Assembly (NCBI GenBank): GCA_016705365.1
Contig: JADIYI010000002.1
Coordinates: forward strand, 372,001 to 436,000
DNA from: Gammaproteobacteria bacterium
GTDB lineage: Bacteria; Pseudomonadota; Gammaproteobacteria; Pseudomonadales; UBA5518
DNA: 64,000 bases
Reading direction: 5' to 3'
The position numbers and the translations under genes were made by a program. The notes under the pieces were generated by a model that was not told the origin of the DNA, did not search any database, and worked only from the letters and a program-made list of their open reading frames with translations. The first letter of the stretch is position 1, and the number at the start of each line of letters is the position of its first letter. Shown piece by piece: positions 25,752-34,070 of the stretch.

Positions 25752-27143
25752 TCACCACAGAAAATACATGAACAGCCAGGACGCCACCACGGGAATGGTG
25801 CCAACCATGACCAGCAAAGTTGCCATCAATCGATTCCAAAATGGTGTGGCAAGCGATTCAATCATGCGCCACACCAACCAGCCACTCCAGCTCACTCCGA
25901 GGGCAAGTAGTACGATACGCGCACCCGGCACCCAGTTCATATTCAGGTGCTCAGCCGTGAGCATGCTGACTGTCAGCCCGGACAAACCAAGGAATACGCT
26001 GACCCCGGCCAATGGTGTAAGACCGTAGGCCAGCCGCCACATGGCGCCCTGAGCGCCCAGCAGCCATTGCGCCAACCATAACATGGCCAGGATGGCACCT
26101 CCCAAAACCAGTGTCGTCGCACCGATATAAGCCAGGATGCACAGGCCATCCAGCCAGCTGAAGACATCATTGACCTCCGGGTAATGAGTAAGCAGCCACC
26201 AGGGGGCGTTGTCCTGCAGCAGCACGAAGGCATTTTGATTGATCAACCAGGCCGCCAGCAGTTGTTTCAGCGCAATGAACCAGGGCGAGGCGGACCATTG
26301 AAAGGCCCCGATTGCAATACCGAGCACGCCAAATACCAGTGTCGCCACTTCCCAGCGTGTCACTTCATGCGCTGGCAGCGTCAGCAATTCCTGGTTGGGA
26401 GACCGAAGACCGAGAGTGACGGCATCGCGGTGGCCGCTGCAGCGACCACACATATGGCAGGCGCTATTGCCGGTCATCTTGCGGATATTGATCAAGGGGG
26501 CGCAGTCGACCGCCGCGATCCGATGCGGGGCCGCACGCCAAGCGTCACGATCCACATGCAGATGAATGGGTGCCAGGCGCGACAGAATGGCGAAAACACC
26601 ATTGGCCGGACACAGATGCCGGCACCAGACGCGTTTGCCGCGGCCGTAGATAAAGCCGACGATCATCGCCGCCACCGTCGAGCCGCCCAATACCAGCAAT
26701 GCGGCCTTCGGATATTCGTAGACGCTGACCAGCTGCCCGTAGATCGTGGTCATGGCAAAGGCCACGAACGGCCAGCCGGACCAGCGCATCCAGCGCGGAA
26801 TCGCACGTCCCAGGCCACGCCGACTCGCCCATTCCGTCAGCGCACCTTCCGGACAGAACACCCCGCACCAGACCCGTCCCAACAGCATCATGCTGAGCAT
26901 GACGAAGGGCCACCAGATACCCCAGAAAATAAATTGGGCGAACAGGATAAGGTTTTCGTAAAAGTGGACGTATTCCGTCGGTAGCGGCAGAAACGCCGGG
27001 TAGATCAGCAGGCTGAAATAAAACAGCACGACGAGCCACTGTATACCCTGGATGACAGCGCGATGCCGTGCCATGGCATCGCCCAGTGCTGCGAGCAGCG
27101 TCCGCAACGATGTCGTGCCCAGTTGTTCAGCGATCTCATTCAT
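25752..27143 (-). CDS. ftrD: FtrD-like membrane polyferredoxin of an iron uptake system
   Basis: A 463-residue membrane protein with about ten helices, of the NosR/NapH-like 4Fe-4S type. Cysteine motifs are WCGVFCPEGALTEW, WCRHLCPANG and CHMCGRC. In FtrABCD systems this protein is thought to pass electrons across the membrane for Fe3+/Fe2+ cycling. The ATG at 27143 overlaps the stop of the FTR1 gene (ATGA), so translation is coupled. The frame extends to 27452 inside the FTR1 gene and is not used. Assignment rests on family and on the full operon context. Confidence 0.87.
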   Translation of the reverse strand: MNEIAEQLGTTSLRTLLAALGDAMARHRAVIQGIQWLVVLFYFSLLIYPAFLPLPTEYVHFYENLILFAQFIFWGIWWPFVMLSMMLLGRVWCGVFCPEGALTEWASRRGLGRAIPRWMRWSGWPFVAFAMTTIYGQLVSVYEYPKAALLVLGGSTVAAMIVGFIYGRGKRVWCRHLCPANGVFAILSRLAPIHLHVDRDAWRAAPHRIAAVDCAPLINIRKMTGNSACHMCGRCSGHRDAVTLGLRSPNQELLTLPAHEVTRWEVATLVFGVLGIAIGAFQWSASPWFIALKQLLAAWLINQNAFVLLQDNAPWWLLTHYPEVNDVFSWLDGLCILAYIGATTLVLGGAILAMLWLAQWLLGAQGAMWRLAYGLTPLAGVSVFLGLSGLTVSMLTAEHLNMNWVPGARIVLLALGVSWSGWLVWRMIESLATPFWNRLMATLLVMVGTIPVVASWLFMYFLW

Positions 27144-27985
27144 GGTAGCGGAGGACTTGCGCAAGCATCCCGCCGAACGACGGACGTCCGGCGCAGCATG
27201 ACAACGATCATGATCCAGTAGGCGGCGTCGACCAACAGCAGCAACAAGGCCGGACGCGCTCGATAACCGGTAAGAGAAGCCACCAGGCCGCCAAATCGCG
27301 TACTGTCGTCCAGGAGAAATGTGCTGTCCCATGCCGGATCGACCAGGGGCGGCAACCAACCCATACCGATCATGCGATCGATGCCGTCGACCAATAATGC
27401 GCTCGCGAGCAGCAACAAGACGATCTCGCTGAAACGAAAAAACACCTTCCACGAGAGGAAGCGACTGCTGCGCGACAGCAACCAGAATGTCAGCAGGGCC
27501 AGAGCGAAACCCAGCAGCGCGTCAGCCGCAAACTGTATCTGGTCCATGCCGCTCCGGGCCATTCCCGCACCGTAGAGGAACACTACCGTCTCCGCACCCT
27601 CACGCCCTACCGCCAGTGCCGCCAGCGTTGCCATGGCCCACCAGTTCGCCTCCTCCGTGGCGCGTTCCATGCCAGACTCGAGCTCACGCTTGAGAGTGCG
27701 ACCGTGCTGGCGCATCCATAGCACCATTTGCACAATCAGGGCTGCCGCCGCCAGAATGATGCCAATCTGGAAATAATCCAGCGTCACACCGGCCAGCTCA
27801 CTCTGCATCTTGAACATGATGCCCGCCAGCCCCAGCGCCAGACCGAGACCGGCCAGCACACCGCCCCAGAGGAACCGCCGTCCCTGCGCGGCTTCCTCGC
27901 GTCCACGCAACCAGGCATACAGAATGCCGATCACCAGCATCGCCTCGACACTCTCGCGCCAGACGATGAAAACAACATTACCCAT
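27140..27985 (-). CDS. ftrC: FTR1 family iron permease
   Basis: A 281-residue permease with seven hydrophobic helices. Both REXXE iron-binding motifs are visible: WRESVEA in the first helix and GREGAET in the fourth. It moves iron across the inner membrane, handed over from the P19-type and cupredoxin-type periplasmic partners. The ATG at 27985 lies 13 bases after the cupredoxin stop and gives the family N-terminus (GNVVFIVWRES). The end overlaps the ftrD start by four bases. Confidence 0.92.
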   Translation of the reverse strand: MGNVVFIVWRESVEAMLVIGILYAWLRGREEAAQGRRFLWGGVLAGLGLALGLAGIMFKMQSELAGVTLDYFQIGIILAAAALIVQMVLWMRQHGRTLKRELESGMERATEEANWWAMATLAALAVGREGAETVVFLYGAGMARSGMDQIQFAADALLGFALALLTFWLLSRSSRFLSWKVFFRFSEIVLLLLASALLVDGIDRMIGMGWLPPLVDPAWDSTFLLDDSTRFGGLVASLTGYRARPALLLLLVDAAYWIMIVVMLRRTSVVRRDACASPPLP

Positions 27986-27998
27986 AGTGATCACTGCG

Positions 27999-28361
27999 TT
28001 ACTTGACGATGATCTGCCCTTGGGCAGTATCAGGATGAAATTCACCAAAGAACGAATAGGTACCCGGTTTCAGCGGCGCAAACACCACCGCGCGTGTTAC
28101 CCCGGGTGCCAGCACGGTTTCCTTGCGCAGTTCCCTGCTCTCGAATTCCTCCGGTCCGGGACCGTGATTGGTAATCACGAGCTTGAACCGTGTCTGCGCC
28201 GGTACCTCGATGATCTCTGGATCAAAATGACCGTTCTCGATGTTCAGCGAGAAGGCCAATAAATCCCCGGCTCGGCATGCGCCACCCGCGCATAGGCCGA
28301 CTATCGACAGCAACAGCACACACAGGCGGTTGCGACGTCGATTCATTGTTCCACTACGCAT
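27999..28361 (-). CDS. ftrB: FtrB-like cupredoxin of the iron uptake system
   Basis: A 120-residue exported protein: a basic N-terminus (NRRRNRL) and hydrophobic signal run, then a cupredoxin_1 domain (FSLNIENGHFDPEIIEVPAQTRFKLVI, GPGPEEFES, LKPGTYSFFGEFHPDTAQG). Classical type 1 copper ligands are not complete, as usual in FtrB-like proteins. It is proposed to oxidise or chaperone ferrous iron with the P19 partner. GGAAGGC precedes the ATG at 28361; the ATG at 28346 is an alternative. Confidence 0.87.
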   Translation of the reverse strand: MRSGTMNRRRNRLCVLLLSIVGLCAGGACRAGDLLAFSLNIENGHFDPEIIEVPAQTRFKLVITNHGPGPEEFESRELRKETVLAPGVTRAVVFAPLKPGTYSFFGEFHPDTAQGQIIVK

Positions 28362-28428
28362 GCCTTCCGCTCATGTTCATACCACCGCTCCCGGAACCCG
28401 GATCATTTCGCTGCCTCTGATCGACGTC

Positions 28429-29877
28429 TCAGAAGCTCAACTGCGCCCGCACGCCCAAGGCCTTGACGTCGGAGGCCGCGTCGTCGCCTCCCGGGTTGCG
28501 AACATACAGCAGGTTGGGGGACAGTTCGAACTGGCTATTCAGTCGATACCGGTAATAGAGTTCTGCCACCTGCTCGCTGCCTTGGGCACGATAACCATAA
28601 TCGGCGGTGCCATCGGCATCGACATCGAGGGTGAGCGACTCCTGCCGAAAATCATCCGCGATCCACAGCCAGCCCAACGCCGCACCCAGGGCATCCGCAC
28701 CTCTTCCCCAGTAGCTGCCACCAAACTCGGCACCAATGCTCAGGGTCTGGTCAAACGTCGCTTCGCCCTCGGCCTGGTAGCCATATCGGCCAAACACCGT
28801 CGTATAGTCCGCCACCTGCTGATTCAGGCTCAAACCGACACCGCTGTGCGCCGTGATCCTGCCATCAAAATCGGTACCGCGGCCATTGCGCCAGGCATAG
28901 AGCCGATAATTGCCCGCCAGTCCGCTGAAGAACCGCTGTTCGGTCTCCGCCTGCAGGATCACGAAGGGTGAATTCAGCGAGTCATCGTAACTCGCACCGT
29001 TGCCGGAGCCGAACACCCCCAGCGAGACTGCGTACTGCTGCGGTTTGTAGAAGTCATCGACATAGGCCAGCCGCAGACCGGGCGTAAAACCGAACTCGTC
29101 CACGCCCACGTCGCCGCCCACATCCAGCAGCGGGTTGTGCACAAAGGCCTGGTTGACAAAGCCGCGAGTCTCATCGTCGGCGATCGCATTCTGATCGAAG
29201 AACACGAAGGGATCTATCTTGCCGAAGTTGAACTCGATATGGCGGCGCGACAAGCCGGGGTTGCCACCCAGGGGCAGCGGCACATCGAGCTGATACCAGG
29301 CTTGCGCCAGCAGTACCGTGCTGTCCGATGATTCCGAGCCGGGACGCTGGAAGCTGCTGGCATTGACCGAAGAAAAGGCACTGCCCGGATTTTCCAGCCC
29401 CAGGCCCTGGCCCATCCGGAAGTGGGTGAAGATAAATCCTTCGGCATTGCCCAGACTGCCCGCCGGCAGACTGACCGTGGCATCGGCACGGTAATTGAGC
29501 TCTCTGTCCTTGTCATCAGACGGGGAACCCGAGAGACCCTGCGCCATCTGCGTGAATCCCATCCCGGCACTGATACCCTGCAGACTCTCAACGGTACGGG
29601 CCGCCTGCCGGTAGCTGTTGGCCTGCGCTTCCACCGCCTTCAGGCGTGCTGCGATTTCCGGCTCCTCGGCGCTGATATAGGATTCATGCAGGGAGCGCTG
29701 CAGTTCGGCCTTTTCTGCCTCCAGCTTTTCGATTCGCTGTTCCATATCCGCCAGCCTGCGCAGGATCTCCGCATCCGTATCCGTTGCGGCCAGCACGATT
29801 GAGGCGGTGCCCACGGAAATAGCCATAAACATCCCTATCTGCGCCCTGCGGCGTACCAGTGCAGCATGCCTCGCCAT
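28429..29877 (-). CDS. Outer-membrane porin with N-terminal coiled coil, inside the iron operon
   Basis: A 482-residue protein. After a signal sequence (MFMAISVGTASIVLA) comes a charged coiled coil (ILRRLADMEQRIEKLEAEKAELQ, about residues 38-62), then a long series of alternating strands ending in the terminal Phe motif RAQLSF expected of an outer-membrane barrel. It resembles the carbohydrate-selective/OprB-like porins (RRHIEFNFGKIDPF, FGRYGYQAEGEATFDQ). It lies two bases after the P19 gene and 67 bases before the cupredoxin gene, so it should be expressed with the iron system. A role as the outer-membrane entry path for iron is inference. Confidence 0.82.
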   Translation of the reverse strand: MARHAALVRRRAQIGMFMAISVGTASIVLAATDTDAEILRRLADMEQRIEKLEAEKAELQRSLHESYISAEEPEIAARLKAVEAQANSYRQAARTVESLQGISAGMGFTQMAQGLSGSPSDDKDRELNYRADATVSLPAGSLGNAEGFIFTHFRMGQGLGLENPGSAFSSVNASSFQRPGSESSDSTVLLAQAWYQLDVPLPLGGNPGLSRRHIEFNFGKIDPFVFFDQNAIADDETRGFVNQAFVHNPLLDVGGDVGVDEFGFTPGLRLAYVDDFYKPQQYAVSLGVFGSGNGASYDDSLNSPFVILQAETEQRFFSGLAGNYRLYAWRNGRGTDFDGRITAHSGVGLSLNQQVADYTTVFGRYGYQAEGEATFDQTLSIGAEFGGSYWGRGADALGAALGWLWIADDFRQESLTLDVDADGTADYGYRAQGSEQVAELYYRYRLNSQFELSPNLLYVRNPGGDDAASDVKALGVRAQLSF

Positions 29878-29879
29878 GT

Positions 29880-30437
29880 TCAGTACCCGCCGCGCTTGCC
29901 GATCCCGGCAAATATGAAGTCATACTCCACGCTGAAGGTCTCGAACCAGGGACGCACACCGGTCAAGCGATCGGTATGGCGGCCAAAATGCTTGCCACCA
30001 GGATTTTCAGGCGCATTGGGCGGATAGATAGTGTATTTGACATGGTATTTGCCGGGCCCCATCAACTTGACGTTGTCGCCATAGTGCGGCCCGTCGTTGG
30101 CCACCATGGGCATGAAATCCCCGCTGACCGGATTGGCGTCCCCCTCCTTCGTTACTTCATATTTGACGTGCAGGTAGGGAATCCAATCGCCTTCCGCAAA
30201 ACCGTTGGCATTGATATCCAGCGCGCGGATGTCAGCCTCCATATGGACATCCGACTGCTCCGCAGGCCGCATCATGCCTTCCGGTTCCATACGCACCGGC
30301 TGCAGATAGACCGCGGCGATTTCCATGCCGTAACGCTGTTCGGGCACACCGATGGGATATTCGGCTGCCATTGCGGGTGGCACGATCAGCAACAGACACA
30401 CTGTCAGATTCGCGACAGTACGCGGAAATAATGTCAT
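29880..30437 (-). CDS. ftrA: P19/FtrA-type periplasmic iron-binding protein
   Basis: A 185-residue protein with a signal peptide cleaved near AMAAEYP. The mature domain is of the Tp34/P19 type: GVPEQRYGMEIAAVYLQPV, the acidic metal site region VHMEADIRAL, and PYLHVKYEV, MVANDGPHYGDNVKL and HFGRHTDRLTG with the conserved Met/His residues that bind Cu and Fe in P19. GGAG lies 8 bases before the ATG at 30437. It is the first gene of the operon and directly follows the Fur-like box, so it should be iron-repressed. Confidence 0.92.
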   Translation of the reverse strand: MTLFPRTVANLTVCLLLIVPPAMAAEYPIGVPEQRYGMEIAAVYLQPVRMEPEGMMRPAEQSDVHMEADIRALDINANGFAEGDWIPYLHVKYEVTKEGDANPVSGDFMPMVANDGPHYGDNVKLMGPGKYHVKYTIYPPNAPENPGGKHFGRHTDRLTGVRPWFETFSVEYDFIFAGIGKRGGY

Positions 30438-30453
30438 CGATAGCTCCAGATTG

Positions 30454-30476
30454 GTAATGCGAACGATTCGCATTAC
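30454..30476 (-). promoter_or_regulatory. Palindromic Fur-like box upstream of ftrA
   Basis: GTAATGCGAA and TTCGCATTAC are perfect 10-bp arms around the centre CGA. The AATGCGAA-N-TTCGCATT pattern is a common variant of the Fur box in GC-rich gammaproteobacteria. It ends 17 bases before the ftrA start codon and covers the -10 element, where bound Fur would block transcription. Confidence 0.75.
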
Positions 30477-30501
30477 AAATTGAAGCTGCCTCTGTTGTCA
30501 A
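30472..30501 (-). promoter_or_regulatory. Sigma-70 promoter of the ftr operon
   Basis: On the minus strand a perfect TTGACA (30501-30496) is followed after 18 bases by TGTAAT (30477-30472), five of six to consensus. The Fur-like box overlaps the -10. A second small palindrome, ATTTCGAATCGAAAT (30505-30519), lies just upstream of the -35. Confidence 0.7.
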
Positions 30502-30641
30502 TATATTTCGAATCGAAATTTTGGGTATCCGGAGCACCTGCTTGCTGTCAGCGCTGTCGTTACGATCAGCCAGGATCGTTCTGTTTGCCTCGAAAAACGC
30601 AACTGTTGACTATCGCCTGTTATTTCCGTACCAATGAACCT

Positions 30642-30797
30642 GTGGAAATATCAACGGCAGTACGGGGTCTTGGCACGCGCTCCCAGGAGACTCGGCTGGA
30701 AGCGTTCCGGCGCCTGGTTCGTCAAGGGCAACAGAGGCTTTCTGCTGGTGAGAGCGCAAGACAACCGGGTATACCTGCCCGAGCAAACGAATCCTGA
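30642..30797 (+). pseudogene. arsR: arsR remnant: N-terminal third of an ArsR-family regulator
   Basis: From a GTG at 30642 the frame reads about 51 residues: EISTAVRGLGTRSQETRLEA, then FRRLVRQGQQRLSAGES. This matches the first helices of ArsR repressors (typically ALSQETRLEAFRLLVRQGPEGLSAGEIA). It then stops at 30797. The recognition helix, wing and metal site are gone, and several conserved positions have changed (ARQPGIPARANES). It ends 8 bases before arsC, so the regulator appears to have lost its C-terminal two thirds by deletion. arsC may therefore be unregulated or read from another promoter. Confidence 0.65.
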
Positions 30798-30805
30798 GGC
30801 ACCCT

Positions 30806-31186
30806 ATGCAACCGCTGATTTATCACAACCCTGGCTGTGGCACATCGCGCAATACGCTGGCAATGATCAAAGCCTCGGGTGAAACGCCTGAAGTCATCGA
30901 ATATCTCAAGACTCCGCCCAGTCGTGAGCGATTGGTAGCGTTGCTTGCGATGATGCAGATCACGCCGCGCGAACTCCTTCGGCGCAAGGAGACGCCTTAC
31001 GCCGAGTTGGGGCTCGACGATCCCGCCCTGAGCGATGATCAATTGATCGACGCGATGATGGCGCATCCGATCCTGATAAATCGCCCCATCGTCGTGACCG
31101 ACAACGGGGCTCGTCTATGCCGGCCTTCGGAGCGTGTACTGGATCTCCTCGAACGTCCCGTCGAACACTTCAGCAAGGAACGGTAG
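30806..31186 (+). CDS. arsC: Arsenate reductase (glutaredoxin type)
   Basis: A 126-residue ArsC that reduces arsenate with glutathione and glutaredoxin. Cys11 in NPGCGTSRNTLAMIK is the catalytic residue. The three anion-binding Arg regions are present (PRELLRRKE, NRPIVV, ARLCRPSERV). The protein is about 15 residues shorter at the C-terminus than plasmid-type ArsC, as is usual for chromosomal copies. A GAGG site lies 8 bases upstream. It follows the arsR remnant directly. No arsB/acr3 pump is seen nearby. Confidence 0.93.
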   Translation: MQPLIYHNPGCGTSRNTLAMIKASGETPEVIEYLKTPPSRERLVALLAMMQITPRELLRRKETPYAELGLDDPALSDDQLIDAMMAHPILINRPIVVTDNGARLCRPSERVLDLLERPVEHFSKER

Positions 31187-31250
31187 CTGTGGCAGCTCAT
31201 GCAGGCTTGCAAAACCTGCCGCCTGGTGGCTTTACCTCACCCGGTCACGC

Positions 31251-31895
31251 TCAGCGCTTGATTGGAAAGGGCTGCCCCTCCTCTGTCGATACATTGGCGA
31301 ACATCTCCGCCGCACCCGCGCCACAGGCAAACACCATCCGCATCGCGACTTCGATGCGCACCTGCGGTAGTAGCTGCACGCATTCGCCGGGCAGGTGATA
31401 CACGAAGCCCTGGGTCGGCAGTGGTGCGGTCGGCACATAGACCGTGAACCCGCCGCCGGCATGGCGCGCGGTAACGATTGCGATCTGGGCCGCGGGGGCT
31501 TGTGCACCGTACAACCGCACCAGCGCCACTTCGCCACGCAGCGCATTGCGATCCCCGGTGCCGAGCAACTGCACCACGGTATCGCGCACCATGCGATAAC
31601 CTGGTGCGATCCGCCCCAGCCAGGTTTCGAAATGCTCATGCAGCAGCGCGCCGAAGCGCGTGCGCACCACCAGTCCGGTCACGAAGCACGCGGCCACCAA
31701 TGCGGCAACCGTGATCAGGAACAGTAACGGGGCCGCGGCACCGATATGATCCGCCAGCAGGCCGGTGAGTGGTTCGGCAAGTGAGCGTAACAATCCGACC
31801 AGCCAGCGCACCAGGGCCACAAACAGAAGCAGCGGCAGGATCACTGCCAGCCCACCCAGCAGCGTGGTGAAAAGCAACGAACGTAAGCGGCTCAT
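31251..31895 (-). CDS. DUF502 family inner-membrane protein
   Basis: A 214-residue protein with two N-terminal membrane helices (LLFTTLLGGLAVILPLLLFVALV and PLLFLITVAALVAACFVTGLV), then a soluble part with YRMVRDTVVQLLG, GEVALVRLYG and FTVYVPTAPLPTQGFVYHLP. This is the DUF502 pattern; the molecular role is unknown. The start at 31895 has GGGAGA upstream. It diverges from the DUF2235 gene across 100 bases. Confidence 0.87.
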   Translation of the reverse strand: MSRLRSLLFTTLLGGLAVILPLLLFVALVRWLVGLLRSLAEPLTGLLADHIGAAAPLLFLITVAALVAACFVTGLVVRTRFGALLHEHFETWLGRIAPGYRMVRDTVVQLLGTGDRNALRGEVALVRLYGAQAPAAQIAIVTARHAGGGFTVYVPTAPLPTQGFVYHLPGECVQLLPQVRIEVAMRMVFACGAGAAEMFANVSTEEGQPFPIKR

Positions 31896-31994
31896 GAGGG
31901 TCTCCCGCAGCAGCGATCGGAAATGCAGTTTACTCAACTGCGGACGGGTTCGTTAAACTGTAACCGGACTCGGCACCCTGCTCGTGGCGCAATC

Positions 31995-33005
31995 ATGAAG
32001 CGACTTGTACTCCTGTGTGACGGAACCTGGCTCGGTGGCGACGGCGCACGCAGCGGCAATGTGGTGCAGCTCGCGCGCGCAATCCTGGCGCGATCCGCCG
32101 AGGGAATCGAACAAATCACGTTCTACCATGAGGGTCAGGGCAATGGCGCCGCCCTGCAAGGCCTCGGCGCGGGGGCGCTCGGCGATGGCATCAACCGCGA
32201 TATCCAGTGCCTGTACCGCTTCCTGGTTCACAACTACAGCAAGGGAGACGAGTTGTTCCTGTTCGGTTTCAGCCGCGGCGCGTACCTCGTGCGCAGCCTG
32301 GTCGGGATGCTGCGCAATGCCTGGCTGCTGCGCAAGGAGCACGAGGCACTTGTTCCCCGGGCCTATCATGTCTACCGCACCAAGTGGCACGCCGATGCCG
32401 ACAACGCGCTGCGATTCCGCGAAGCTCACTCGCGCGCGGTCCGGGTGCGCTTTCTCGGCGTCTGGGATACGGTTGGCGCGCTCGGCATCCCGCTCGATCT
32501 GTTCGCGGGCTTCGATGCCGATCGCTACAACTTCCACGACACCACGCTCAGCCGCATCGTCGAGCATGCCTGTCACGCACTGGCGATCGACGAGCGACGC
32601 AAGCCCTTTGCGCCCACACTGTGGAACACCCGCAGCGACCGGACCCGCACGGAGCAGGCCTGGTTCAGCGGCTCGCACCTCGATATCGGCGGCGGGCATC
32701 ACGAGGCGGGGCTCTCGCATCCCAGTCTGCGCTGGATGGCGGAGCAGGCGCGGCAATCGGGCCTGGCCGTGGACCACGAGCTGATCGAGCGGATCAGCGC
32801 GCAGCGTCGCGAGGCAGTGGTGCACTCCGCAATATCCCCGGCGATGCGCCTGTTCGGAACCGCGGACCGCCCGATCGGCACCGGCAATGCCGACGAGACC
32901 CTGCACAGCAGCGCCGAACAGCGTTATTTGCGTGACAAGCGCTATCGACCGCGCAATCTCGTACAGTACCTGGAGCGCGACGAGCAGATCCGTCTGCCAC
33001 TCTGA
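31995..33005 (+). CDS. DUF2235 alpha/beta hydrolase
   Basis: A 336-residue protein. KRLVLLCDGTW opens the fold, Ser93 sits in the nucleophile elbow GFSRG, and the acid and His are likely in FLGVWDTVGA and WFSGSHLDIGGGHH. The DUF2235 family includes the type VI secretion phospholipase Tle1, but no vgrG, adaptor or immunity genes are near. A housekeeping lipase or hydrolase is therefore as likely as a toxin. The ATG at 31995 gives the family start; the frame opens at 31923. Confidence 0.87.
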   Translation: MKRLVLLCDGTWLGGDGARSGNVVQLARAILARSAEGIEQITFYHEGQGNGAALQGLGAGALGDGINRDIQCLYRFLVHNYSKGDELFLFGFSRGAYLVRSLVGMLRNAWLLRKEHEALVPRAYHVYRTKWHADADNALRFREAHSRAVRVRFLGVWDTVGALGIPLDLFAGFDADRYNFHDTTLSRIVEHACHALAIDERRKPFAPTLWNTRSDRTRTEQAWFSGSHLDIGGGHHEAGLSHPSLRWMAEQARQSGLAVDHELIERISAQRREAVVHSAISPAMRLFGTADRPIGTGNADETLHSSAEQRYLRDKRYRPRNLVQYLERDEQIRLPL

Positions 33006-33035
33006 AACCCACCTGACAAGCAGGAGAGGACCCTC

Positions 33036-33455
33036 ATGCCAAGCATTTTCACCCGTATCATCGACGGCGAATTCCCCGGACATTTTGTCTGGAAGGATGA
33101 ACAGGCGGTCGCATTCATGACCATCCAGCCGGTGCGCGAGGGCCACCTCATGGTCATTCCGCGAGCCGAGATCGATCATTGGGACGATTTGCCGGAAGCC
33201 CTGGCCGCGCATCTGATGGTGGTGTCGCAACGTATCGCACGCGCGTTGAAAGACGTGTTTCCGTGCCGGCGCATCGGCATGATGATCGCGGGCCTGGAAG
33301 TAGCGCACACCCATCTGCACCTGGTACCGATCGATGATCTGGGCGATCTGTCGTTCGCCAGGGCACGCTCGGCGGATGCGCCGCGCCTGGCCGATGAAGC
33401 GACCAGGATTCGCGCCGCGCTGCGTGCCCACGGGCACAGCGAAGCGGATTTCTAG
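33036..33455 (+). CDS. HIT family nucleotide hydrolase
   Basis: A 139-residue protein with the histidine triad HTHLHL (about residues 90-95) and the family N-terminus MPSIFTRIIDGEFPGHFVWKD. HIT proteins hydrolyse nucleoside phosphoramidates or dinucleotide polyphosphates. It follows the DUF2235 gene by 30 bases with an AGGAGAGG ribosome site, so the two are likely cotranscribed. Confidence 0.92.
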   Translation: MPSIFTRIIDGEFPGHFVWKDEQAVAFMTIQPVREGHLMVIPRAEIDHWDDLPEALAAHLMVVSQRIARALKDVFPCRRIGMMIAGLEVAHTHLHLVPIDDLGDLSFARARSADAPRLADEATRIRAALRAHGHSEADF

Positions 33456-33545
33456 CCCGGACTGGTCATGAACTCACCCCCGCAGACACCGATATGGCCT
33501 AAAACACGTGATGGCACCCGCGTCGTCGCGTGCCTCCCAATTGCA

Positions 33546-34061
33546 TCAGGCGCTGTCTAGCGCGATGCCAATCGCACGCCACGCCGCCAACTTGCGTGCC
33601 CGCGTCCATGACGCATTGGCCGGGCTGCTGGAAGGCAATCGCTGGTAACAAAGCCCGGGGCGAGCCGCGTCAACGTGTACCCGAAGAATGCGCCGGTAAA
33701 GCGCTTCCGCCGCGGCACCATTGAAAAACACCTGCCCGATCGAAGGATATTGCTGCAACAGCCGCGGCAGATCGTTCGGTTCCACTGATGCGCGTTCGAT
33801 CGCGCTGTCGAGGCTGCCGCTGCGCCGGCAGCGGTGCACCACATCCCACAACGCAATTCGCCGGCGGATCAGCAGCCTTGCCCGTGCCGGCATCCCGGAT
33901 GGAAACTCGCAGTCCAGAACCTCCCCGAGCAGGGACCAGAACGCATTGGCCGGATGCGCGTAATAGCTCTGTTGCGCGAGCGATGCCGCACCTGGCATAG
34001 AGCCCAGGATCAGGATGCGCGCACCCTGCCCGGCGATCGGTGCCAGCCCCGTCAACAACAC
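33546..34061 (-). CDS. DNA-deoxyinosine glycosylase (UDG superfamily)
   Basis: A 171-residue UDG-fold protein. ILILGSMPGAASL is the first active-site motif (the GSMPG form of hypoxanthine-DNA glycosylases), YYAHPANAFWSLLGE follows, and the motif-2 region near LPSSSPANAS closes the fold. It removes hypoxanthine or related deaminated bases from DNA. It is encoded downstream of the tandem UvrA and a small unknown protein in one tight leftward run, so a DNA-repair operon is likely. Confidence 0.87.
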   Translation of the reverse strand: MLLTGLAPIAGQGARILILGSMPGAASLAQQSYYAHPANAFWSLLGEVLDCEFPSGMPARARLLIRRRIALWDVVHRCRRSGSLDSAIERASVEPNDLPRLLQQYPSIGQVFFNGAAAEALYRRILRVHVDAARPGLCYQRLPSSSPANASWTRARKLAAWRAIGIALDSA

Positions 34062-34070
34062 GCCCGGGCC

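Noticed and set aside
30634..30882. An ATG-started 82-codon frame upstream of and into arsC
   Set aside because: It overlaps arsC out of frame; the ArsR-like peptide lies in the adjacent frame, which explains the coding-like signal better.
31995..33005. DUF2235 protein as a type VI secretion effector
   Set aside because: No vgrG, adaptor, immunity or secretion genes are nearby; the neighbours are a HIT protein and a DUF502 protein.
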